Shown here: positions 24,788-31,192 of the stretch, piece after piece | Position numbering within the stretch: position 1 is the stretch's first letter | How the letters are laid out: each line of letters begins with the position of its first letter | Assembly (NCBI GenBank): GCA_016223105.1 | Contig: JACRPR010000045.1 | Location: 1 to 32,043 of the forward strand | Source of the DNA: Chloroflexota bacterium | Lineage (GTDB): Bacteria > Chloroflexota > Anaerolineae > UBA4142 | Direction: 5' to 3' | DNA: 32,043 nucleotides | Program-made: the position numbers and the translations under genes | Notes under the pieces: model-generated | What the model saw: the letters and a program-made list of their open reading frames with translations, nothing else | Databases searched by the model: none | Told to the model about the DNA's origin: nothing

Positions 24788-24870
24788 CAAAACACCCTTC
24801 CCCGCTAATTCTGGGCGCAAATTTAGCGTGGGCTCGTAGCACCACGCCAAGTCTGCTCGGGAAGGGTGAT
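24788..24870 (-). promoter_or_regulatory. Candidate attenuator hairpin in the str-operon leader
   Basis: On the minus strand, CACCCTTCCC near 24869-24860 can pair with GGGGAAGGGTG near 24803-24793, with an inner GCGTGG/CCACGC stem, followed directly by TTTTGTT. Just upstream, GGAAGG near 24882-24877 can pair with the same CCTTCC, giving a mutually exclusive second hairpin. This is the layout of a transcription attenuator. It is inferred from base pairing only; the trigger is unknown. Confidence 0.5.
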
Positions 24871-25081
24871 AAAATCCTTCCGTCCATCGTGCGGACGATA
24901 TGGGTCTGGTCGTTCAATCGCGTTTCCACGTTTTTTGTCGCGGACAACGATTTTGCGAAAACTTTCAACACTCTCTCAATGATTCGTGAGAATGTGAGAC
25001 CCCATCAACGTGAATCGCTGTTTGCAGATGGACTTGGCACGCGTGCTACGCCAAGCCAATCACGACTCACCACAAGGCGCA

Positions 25082-25109
25082 AATATACTCTTTTTTTTTC
25101 AATTGTCAA
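25082..25109 (-). promoter_or_regulatory. Promoter of the str-S10-spc-alpha superoperon
   Basis: Read on the minus strand, TTGACA (25109-25104) is separated by 16 nt, mostly A, from TATATT (25087-25082). This is a near-consensus sigma-70-type promoter directed at rpsL. The predicted transcript starts near 25075, giving a leader of about 340 nt before rpsL. Apart from the attenuator-like hairpins, a GGCTTGGC...GCCAAGTCC hairpin (25033-25058) is visible in the leader; no convincing reading frame is. Confidence 0.8.
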
Positions 25110-25133
25110 GTTTGATAAAACGCGCCTAAACTT

Positions 25134-25162
25134 TTGCGAGAATCACAACGTTGTGCTATAAT
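25134..25162 (+). promoter_or_regulatory. Promoter of the tRNA-Ser genes
   Basis: TATAAT at 25157-25162 lies 17 nt after a TTGCGA -35 at 25134-25139, and the tRNA begins 10 nt later. It is back to back with the ribosomal promoter; the two -35 boxes are only about 24 bp apart. Confidence 0.75.
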
Positions 25163-25172
25163 GCGCGCCGTT

Positions 25173-25261
25173 GGAGAGGTCGCATAGCTCGGTCTAGTGC
25201 GCGCGACTCGAAATCGCGTGTGGGCGCAAGTCCACCGGGGGTTCAAATCCCTCCCTCTCCG
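25173..25261 (+). tRNA. tRNA-Ser (anticodon CGA)
   Basis: The acceptor arm GGAGAGG pairs with CCTCTCC, with G as discriminator base. The anticodon stem CGCGA/TCGCG holds the loop CTCGAAA, anticodon CGA at 25208-25210. There is a long variable arm as in class II tRNAs and the T loop is TTCAAAT. CCA is not encoded. It reads UCG codons. Confidence 0.93.
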
Positions 25262-25263
25262 CT

Positions 25264-25347
25264 CGTTTAGTTGGATAGTGCAATAGTTCAATAGTTTAAT
25301 AGTTGTGCGCCAACTATCAAACTATTGAACTATCTAACTATCGCACT
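25264..25347. repeat. Inverted repeat, family A, between the two tRNA-Ser genes
   Basis: TTTAGTTGGATAGTGCAATA and GTTCAATAGTTTAATAG on the left face AACTATCAAACTATTGAAC and TATCTAACTATCGCAC on the right. It would form a long hairpin in the tRNA precursor between the two tRNAs. Confidence 0.75.
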
Positions 25348-25352
25348 CACTT

Positions 25353-25437
25353 GGAGAGGTCGCATAGTTGGCCTAGTGCGCACGCTTGGAAAGCGTGTAG
25401 GTGATGAGCCTCGCGGGTTCAAATCCCGCCCTCTCCG
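25353..25437 (+). tRNA. tRNA-Ser (anticodon GGA)
   Basis: It has the same GGAGAGG/CCTCTCC acceptor and G discriminator as the upstream gene. The stem CACGC/GCGTG holds the loop TTGGAAA with anticodon GGA. It has a long variable arm and a T loop TTCAAAT between GCGGG and CCCGC. CCA is not encoded. It reads UCC and UCU. Confidence 0.93.
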
Positions 25438-25444
25438 CTAGTTC

Positions 25445-25524
25445 ATTTCAGATTTCGGATTTTAGATTTCAGATTTAATGCGCCGTGAAGCAATCCGCAA
25501 TTTGATATCTGAAATCTGAAATTC
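25445..25524. repeat. Inverted repeat, family G (GATTTCAGATTT units)
   Basis: TTTCAGATTTCGGATTTTAG and ATTTCAGATTT on the left face AATCCGCAATTTGATATC and TGAAATCTGAAATTC on the right. It lies between the second tRNA-Ser and the T-box promoter. One-armed relatives lie at 25872-25905. Confidence 0.7.
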
Positions 25525-25529
25525 AAAGA

Positions 25530-25558
25530 TTGACCGGGTGCGCGGACGGTGGTATAAT
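25530..25558 (+). promoter_or_regulatory. Promoter of the T-box operon
   Basis: TTGACC (25530-25535) and TATAAT (25553-25558) are separated by 17 nt, close to the sigma-70 consensus. The T-box leader follows immediately. Confidence 0.85.
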
Positions 25559-25564
25559 CGCGCC

Positions 25565-25870
25565 ACAATCGAATAGTAAAAACGTCGAGCCGGAGGAGTA
25601 GATTTTTCCGCGCTGAAAGAGAAGAAGAGTCGTCGGGTGGAAACTCTTCCCAGCAGAGAAAATCGAAGGTCGCCGGGGAGTTGGATCAATGAATCGCACA
25701 CGCGGTTAAGTTGATCCCGGCATACACCGTTATTGTATTGAGATGAAAATCAGAGTAATTGGTAAGTAGTAATTAGTAATTACCATTTACCATTTACTAT
25801 TTACTTGGTTTTCAATCAAGGTGGTACCGCGAATTCCCTTTGCCCTTGAGGTGAAGGGAGTTTTTTATTT
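25565..25870 (+). promoter_or_regulatory. T-box riboswitch leader, probably tRNA-Val responsive
   Basis: The conserved T-box core AAGGTGGTACCGCG is at 25818-25831, followed by a terminator stem (TCCCTT...AAGGGA) and TTTTTT ending near 25867. Stem I features include AGTA at 25597-25600, GGTGGAAACTC at 25636-25646 and GAAGGTCGCC at 25665-25674, where GTC (Val) is the likely specifier. The UGGU in the core matches a tRNA with discriminator A, as tRNA-Val has and tRNA-Gly does not. Uncharged tRNA would stabilise the antiterminator and allow transcription of the genes downstream, the last of which is valS. A repeat hairpin (25757-25807) is inserted between stem I and the core. Confidence 0.88.
25757..25807. 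repeat. Inverted repeat, family C, inside the T-box leader
   Basis: GTAATTGGTAAGTAGTAATT and AGTAATTA face CCATTTACCATTTACTATTT. It forms a long AT-rich hairpin in the linker between the upstream stems and the antiterminator. Confidence 0.75.
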
Positions 25871-25938
25871 CGGATTTTCGATTGCGGATTTCGGATTTGA
25901 TGGATGTGTTTTTCATCCTTCATCCTTGAGTGATCAAA

Positions 25939-26478
25939 ATGACAACCTTGAAATTATTACTTGGCACGACCTGGCGCGGCGGCGTATTCGGCTTGATTGC
26001 TGGAACGTTGGGCGGCGCGACGTATGGCGCGATTTTTGCGAACGCGATTTTTCTGTTTCGGCTCGCGCAGGAATGGAGCACACTCGGCGCAGAGAATTTC
26101 ATTCCCGGCATTGCCGTCGTACTGATTCTCGCGTTCATCGGTTCGATTATGGGCGCGCTGTTCGGCGTGCCAACTGGTTTTATAGTTGGTTTGTTGAATG
26201 GTTTGTTAGTTGGAATCGTAACACGAGTTTTTTTCTTTCCACTGCGCGACGCGAAAACATTTCGTCGCGTGATCGCGATGGTGAGCGCGCTATTCACCGG
26301 CATCGCGTCCTGGTTTTGCTTTTTCGCGATCATTCTGTTCTACTCGAACCGGGACAAGGCGGATGTGCCAATGCTCGCGCTGATCGTTACCTTGCCCGCG
26401 CTGATTGCCGGTGTCGCGTCTGCGTTGATTAGTCGCGCGATCGCGGGATGGTATGAGAAATTGGATGTTGGAAGTTAG
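25939..26478 (+). CDS. Small multi-pass membrane protein, function unknown
   Basis: The 179-residue product starts MTTLKLLLGTTWRGGVFGLI at ATG 25939 (a GTG three codons earlier is possible). Four hydrophobic segments are visible at about residues 15-40, 56-85, 109-136 and 146-168, with Gly-rich turns such as GSIMGALFGVPTGFIVGLL. No known catalytic motif is present. It is the first gene after the T-box and is related to the next gene, sharing the opening T-T-x-x-L-x-x-G-x-T-W-x-G-G. It is probably an Anaerolineae-specific hypothetical family. Confidence 0.7.
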   Translation: MTTLKLLLGTTWRGGVFGLIAGTLGGATYGAIFANAIFLFRLAQEWSTLGAENFIPGIAVVLILAFIGSIMGALFGVPTGFIVGLLNGLLVGIVTRVFFFPLRDAKTFRRVIAMVSALFTGIASWFCFFAIILFYSNRDKADVPMLALIVTLPALIAGVASALISRAIAGWYEKLDVGS

Positions 26479-26513
26479 ATGCTGGACGTACGCGATAAAG
26501 CGGAGGCGACGCT

Positions 26514-27050
26514 ATGACAACGCGAAGATTGGTGTGGGGGATGACGTGGCAAGGCGGTCGTTGGGCCCTCTGGACAGCAATAATTGGAGGTGTCTCTAAC
26601 TTTGTTTTGGGTTCGATTGTTGCAAATATCTGGAACAGTTACAGTGCCCAATTTCCTCCCCTTATGCCCGATAGCAGTATTGCTTTTGCAATAATTTTTC
26701 TATTTTTTTCAACACCAATCTTTGCCCTGGGTATATACTTGTCCGGAATCTCAACTGGACTATTGAGTGGTCTCATTACAATCAAATACTTCTATCCTCC
26801 AGTTGATACACTATTGTATAAAAAGGTCATTTTGCTCGCAGGGATATTTTTCAACTTGATCGTGGGATTGACTATCTTGACGATAATTTTTGGGAGTGCC
26901 CTTACAAAAGAGGTGCCGGTCACAATTATCTTTCTTGTCATTCCGTCATGCATCAACGCAATATCCGGTTTGTTTATTACACTTCAACTTGGGCTGTGGT
27001 ACGAACGCGAATCCGCCAAAGGAATTTCACAAAATGTTTCATCCAACTGA
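26514..27050 (+). CDS. Small multi-pass membrane protein, paralogue of the preceding gene
   Basis: The 178-residue product starts MTTRRLVWGMTWQGGRWALW with a GGAGG site 9 nt before ATG 26514. It has about four hydrophobic segments, ordered as in its neighbour. From about 26580 the gene is clearly AT-richer than everything around it, with codons such as ATA, TTA and AAA that are rare in the neighbours, suggesting separate ancestry or recent transfer. Function unknown. Confidence 0.65.
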   Translation: MTTRRLVWGMTWQGGRWALWTAIIGGVSNFVLGSIVANIWNSYSAQFPPLMPDSSIAFAIIFLFFSTPIFALGIYLSGISTGLLSGLITIKYFYPPVDTLLYKKVILLAGIFFNLIVGLTILTIIFGSALTKEVPVTIIFLVIPSCINAISGLFITLQLGLWYERESAKGISQNVSSN

Positions 27051-27089
27051 AACACGCAAAACAAAATCACCAACCGTCACTGTTCCCAG

Positions 27090-27120
27090 CCCCGCGCCAA
27101 TTTCCGGCGTCGGCGCGGGG
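27090..27120. other. GC-rich hairpin upstream of valS
   Basis: CCCCGCGCC (27090-27098) pairs perfectly with GGCGCGGGG (27112-27120). No T-run follows on the plus strand, so it is not a typical terminator. One-armed AATCTCTC repeats lie between it and the valS ribosome site. Confidence 0.6.
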
Positions 27121-27175
27121 ACAATCTCTCAATCTCTCAATCTCTGAATCTCTACTCACGAGGAGTTATATCAAA

Positions 27176-29703
27176 ATGTCACACCAACCCGAAATGCCCA
27201 AAGCGTACGATCCCCGAACCGTCGAGCAACGGCTCTACGAGTGGTGGGAGGCGCGCGGCTATTTCAAACCCAGGATCGATCCCAGCAAAAAGCCGTTCGT
27301 GATTTCGATTCCGCCGCCGAACGTCACCGGCGAATTGCATCACGGACACGCCATGTTCGTCGCGTTCGAAGATTTGATGATTCGCTGGCATCGCATGCTC
27401 GGCGACCCAACGCTCTGGGTGCCGGGATCGGATCACGCCGGAATCGCGACACAAAACGTCGTCGAAAAAAATTTAGCAAAGCAAGGGATCGCGCGCCAAC
27501 ATCTCGGACGCGAAGAATTTGTGAAACGCGTATGGGAATGGAAAGCCGAGTACGGCGACATTATCAATATGCAAATTCGCCGGATGGGCGCGACGTGCGA
27601 TTGGACGCGCGAACGTTTTACGCTCGACGATGGTTTATCCCGCGCAGTGCGCGAAGCATTCGTGCGCTTGTACGAAAAAGGTTTGATCTATCGCGGACCG
27701 CGCCTCATCAATTGGTGTCCGCGTTGCGAAACCGCGATCAGCGATCTCGAAGTCGAGCACGAAGAAACGAATGCCAAGTTGTATTACGTGAAATATCGGC
27801 TCGATCCTTCGACTCCCGCTTCGACAAGCTCAGCGTCCGCTCAGGATGAATTTATCACAGTCGCGACAACGCGTCCCGAAACAATCCTGGGTGATACCGC
27901 AATCGCAGTGCATCCCAAAGATGATCGCTATAAAAAATTGATCGGGCGCATCGCGATTTTGCCCGCGCTCGGTCGCAGGATTCCGATTATCGCGGACGAA
28001 TCGGTTGCCATCGAGTTCGGCACCGGCGCGGTCAAGGTAACACCCCGATCAAGGGCGTGAAGAGCGGCGACATTCAAATCGTGCCAGAGCGATTCAACAA
28101 AATCTATTTCGATTGGATGAACAACATTCGCGATTGGTGTATCTCGCGCCAACTGTGGTGGGGACATCGCATCCCGGTGTGGTACTGCGCGAACGGACAT
28201 CAAACGTGCGCGCGGATCGATCCGACCGCGTGCGCGACGTGCGGCTCGACCAACATCACGCAAGACGAAGACGTGCTGGATACCTGGTTTTCGTCCGGGC
28301 TGTGGCCCTTTTCAACCCTGGGTTGGCCCCAAGCGACGCCTGACCTCGCGTACTTTTATCCGACGACCGTGCTTGAAACCGGGTATGACATTTTATTCTT
28401 CTGGGTCGCGCGCATGATTATGGACGGGTACGAATTCACCGGCAAGCGACCATTCGAAACGGTGTACTTGCACGGCTTGATGCGGCACAAGGACGGATCG
28501 AAGATCAGCAAATCGAATCCGCAACCGGGCGACAATCCGCTCGATGTGATCGCGGATTACAGCGCGGACGCGTTGCGCTTTACGATCATTACCTCGTCCG
28601 CGCCGGGCAACGACACGAAACTCGATCTGGAAAAAGTGGAGCACGCGCGCAACTTTGCAAATAAAATTTGGAATATGGCGCGCTTTATCACGAGCAATCT
28701 AAAACCGAATGAGCCAATTGTGCCAATTACCAATTACCAATTACTCAATCTCGCGGATCGTTGGATTCTTTCGCGACTCAATCGCGCGATTGCGGATGTG
28801 GACGCGGCGTATCGCAAATGGGATTTTGGCGAAGGCACACGCGCGATTCACGATTTTCTGTGGAGCGAGTTTGCGGATTGGTACATCGAAGCGTCGAAGG
28901 TCGCGCTCTATGGCAGTGATGCGAACGCGGCGCAACGCACGCGCGCGATTTTGCTGTACGCGCTCGATCAAGGTTTGCGCTTACTGCATCCGACGATGCC
29001 GTTCGTCACCGAAGAGACCTGGCAACAACTGCGCGCGTTTGGATTGCCCAGCCAGTACGACGCGCTGATCGTCGCGGAATATCCCAAGCCAATCAAAAAA
29101 TTTCTCGATCCGCGCGCAGAAAAAGATTTCGCGGTCGTGATGGAAATTGTGCGCGCGATTCGCAACGCACGCGCCGAGTTCAACGTCGAACCGGGCAAGC
29201 GCATTCCGGCGATCATTTCCGCCAGGCGCGCGCGCGATTTGCTCGCGTCGCAAAGCGAGATCATCGCGTCGCTCGCGCGGCTCGATGCCGCGCAATTCCA
29301 AGTCGTCCCGCGCGCGCAAAAACCGGCGCAAGCGCTCGCGCTCGTGGTCGGCAAAATCGAAATCTATTTACCGCTCGCTGGGATGATTGACCTCGAAAAA
29401 GAAAAGGCGCGGCTGGCGAAAGAAATCGCGAATGGGCGCGGCGCGATTGAGCGCGCGGAAAAACAACTCGCCAGCGATTTCAGCAAAAAAGCGCCGAAAG
29501 AAATCGTGGACAAGGTGCGCGAAACGCTCGCGGCGAATCAAGATCGCGTCGTGAAATTGGACGCGCAACTCGCGAGTGTGGAAGGCCGCGCGCCGGAGAA
29601 AACTGGGAACGCGAAAACCACGAAACCACGGAACACGAAAATCGCGAAAGGAACGAAATCCACGAAAAGAAGATCGGCGCAGAAGAAAAAATCGCGCAAA
29701 TGA
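27176..29703 (+). pseudogene. valS: Valyl-tRNA synthetase, frameshifted with deletion in the editing domain
   Basis: ATG 27176 follows AGGAG by 10 nt. The 5' part has the PPNVTGELHHGHAM active-site motif (HHGH for HIGH), INWCPRC and the beginning of the CP1 editing domain (VATTRPETILGDTAIAVHP, GTGAVKVTP). The frame then breaks near 28038-28050. It resumes in another frame with KSGDIQIVPERFNKIYFDW, RDWCISRQLWWGHRIPVWY, KISKS (for KMSKS), the anticodon-binding domain and a C-terminal coiled coil. About 95 residues of the editing domain that family members carry (their HDPNDF and SxQWF segments) are missing. Repeat-derived sequence is translated at three places: 27806-27845, about 28714-28750 and the Lys/Thr-rich tail 29598-29690. 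The missing block is conserved, so a misjoin is likely. Confidence 0.92.
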
Positions 29704-29707
29704 TTTT

Positions 29708-29736
29708 GGCGGGGCGGGGTGTCATCCCGCCCCGCC
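29708..29736. terminator. Strong GC hairpin after valS
   Basis: GGCGGGGCGGG (29708-29718) pairs perfectly with CCCGCCCCGCC (29726-29736), 5 nt after the valS stop. There is no T-run, so termination would need Rho or pausing; it may be a repeat or an mRNA 3' stabiliser. Confidence 0.5.
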
Positions 29737-29864
29737 CCATTCACCGGTGGACGTTTCCAATTTTTTGTGTAGAATAGTTTCCATCCGAAAAGCGTGGAGC
29801 GACCATTCGAGGTCGCCAAACGTTGCGGGCTGGAAAGCCCGCGCCACAGAGTTTGAGGATTCAA

Positions 29865-30581
29865 ATGAAAACTCGAATTTATTTTTTAATGGCGCTCACA
29901 CTGATCATTTCAAGTTTAATTGGTTGCGCGAGCGACGCGTCGCCGTACCCAAGCCCAAGTTCCGCGCCCGCATACCCGCCGCCGCAACAAGCCGCACCAC
30001 CGCCACGCACTACCGCGCCGGGCGCATCTACATTTTTCGACCAAGCCGTGCAGGCGCACCGCAACGGCAATCTCGATCAAGCCCTTGCCGCGTACACCAA
30101 AGCGCTTGAGATCGATCCCAAATATGCGGACGCGTACTATAATCGCGCGATTGTGTACGAAGACAAAGGCGACCCGGATCGCGCGTTGGCGGATTATGAT
30201 CAAGTGATCCAATTGGATCCCAAGAACGCGCGCGCGTATTTTAATCGCGCGATTTTATATCACGACCGCAACGAGTTGGATCGCGCGATTGCGGATTACA
30301 CACGCGCGTTCGACCTCGTGCCGGACATTCGCATCTATTTGAATCGCGGACTCGTTTATCTCGACAAGGCGAATTACGATGCCGCGCTCGGCGATTTTAA
30401 CAAGGCGTTGCAACTCGATCCGAATCTCGCGGGCGCGTATTACGGACGCGGGATGGTGTACTATCACAAAAAACTCAAACAACCCGCGCTCGAAGATTTT
30501 GAAAAATTTTTGCAACTCGATCCAAATTCGCCCGACCGCGCGGACGTTGAACAAAAAATTCGCGAGTTGAAGGGGCAATAG
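29865..30581 (+). CDS. TPR-repeat lipoprotein
   Basis: The 238-residue product starts at ATG 29865 with GAGG 8 nt upstream. A short positive N-terminus and a hydrophobic segment lead to the lipobox LIGC (Cys at about 21), followed by a Ser/Pro/Ala-rich linker. From about residue 63 there are five tetratricopeptide units, such as YADAYYNRAIVYEDKGDPDR and RAYFNRAILYHDRNELDRAI. It would be a membrane-anchored protein-protein interaction scaffold on the outer face. The partner is unknown. It ends directly at the rsmD start, with no spacer, so the two are likely cotranscribed. Confidence 0.85.
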   Translation: MKTRIYFLMALTLIISSLIGCASDASPYPSPSSAPAYPPPQQAAPPPRTTAPGASTFFDQAVQAHRNGNLDQALAAYTKALEIDPKYADAYYNRAIVYEDKGDPDRALADYDQVIQLDPKNARAYFNRAILYHDRNELDRAIADYTRAFDLVPDIRIYLNRGLVYLDKANYDAALGDFNKALQLDPNLAGAYYGRGMVYYHKKLKQPALEDFEKFLQLDPNSPDRADVEQKIRELKGQ

Positions 30582-31124
30582 ATGCGCGTCATTTCCGGCT
30601 CGGCAAAAGGACACCCGCTTAAACCGGCGGGCACGGCAACGCGACCGATCACGGATCGCGTCAAGGAAAATTTGTTCAACATCCTCGGCGCGGCGGTGCG
30701 CGACACGAACGTTTTGGATTTGTTCGCGGGCGCGGGAAGTGTCGGCATCGAAGCATTATCGCGCGGCGCGCGCGCGGCAACATTCGTCGAACTCGACCGC
30801 GACGCGTTGCGCGCGATTCGCGCGAATCTCGAAACGACACGACTCGCGGCACGCGCGACCATCGCACAACTCGACGTGTTCAAATTTATCCGGCACACGC
30901 AAGAGCAGTACGATTTGATCTACATCGCGCCGCCGCAGTATCGCGAATTGTGGGCGGAAACGCTCAAGACGCTCAACGGACGCGGCTTGCTCGCGGCAGA
31001 CGGAATCATCGTCGCGCAGATTCATCCAAAAGAGTACAAAGAAATTGCGCTGACCGAATTTGAATTGTTCGATCAGCGCAAGTATGGTTCGACAATGTTG
31101 TGTTTTTATCGGCGCGTACGGTAG
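30582..31124 (+). CDS. rsmD: 16S rRNA (guanine966-N2)-methyltransferase RsmD family
   Basis: The 180-residue protein has the RsmD start MRVISGSAKGHPLKPAGTAT, RPITDRVKENLFNIL, the SAM-binding motif VLDLFAGAGSVGIEALSRGA and FVELDRDAL. The catalytic DPPY motif is replaced by YIAPPQY (about residues 104-110), so the usual Asp is Ala. Such variants exist in this family in some phyla as far as I recall, but activity on G966 cannot be taken for granted. It is immediately downstream of the TPR gene and ends in a long palindrome. Confidence 0.88.
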   Translation: MRVISGSAKGHPLKPAGTATRPITDRVKENLFNILGAAVRDTNVLDLFAGAGSVGIEALSRGARAATFVELDRDALRAIRANLETTRLAARATIAQLDVFKFIRHTQEQYDLIYIAPPQYRELWAETLKTLNGRGLLAADGIIVAQIHPKEYKEIALTEFELFDQRKYGSTMLCFYRRVR

Positions 31125-31175
31125 GGGCGAAGCAAATTTCGCTTGAAGTTCAAGCGAAAAATGCTTTGCCCCTAC
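31121..31175. terminator. Long palindrome between convergent rsmD and the GGDEF gene
   Basis: GTAGGGGCGAAGCA (31121-31134) faces TGCTTTGCCCCTAC (31162-31175) with one mismatch, and an inner TTTCGCTTGA/TCAAGCGAAA stem is perfect. It begins at the rsmD stop and sits between two converging genes, so it probably terminates both. It may be a dispersed repeat. Confidence 0.6.
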
Positions 31176-31192
31176 AAAATTAACCATCGCGT

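Noticed and set aside
24780-24971. Leader peptide in the rpsL leader
   Set aside because: A 63-codon frame exists but starts with TTG without a ribosome site and overlaps the hairpins; no codon bias or motif supports it.
27090-27120. Terminator separating the membrane genes from valS
   Set aside because: The hairpin is strong, but no T-run follows on the plus strand, so it is kept only as a hairpin of unknown role.
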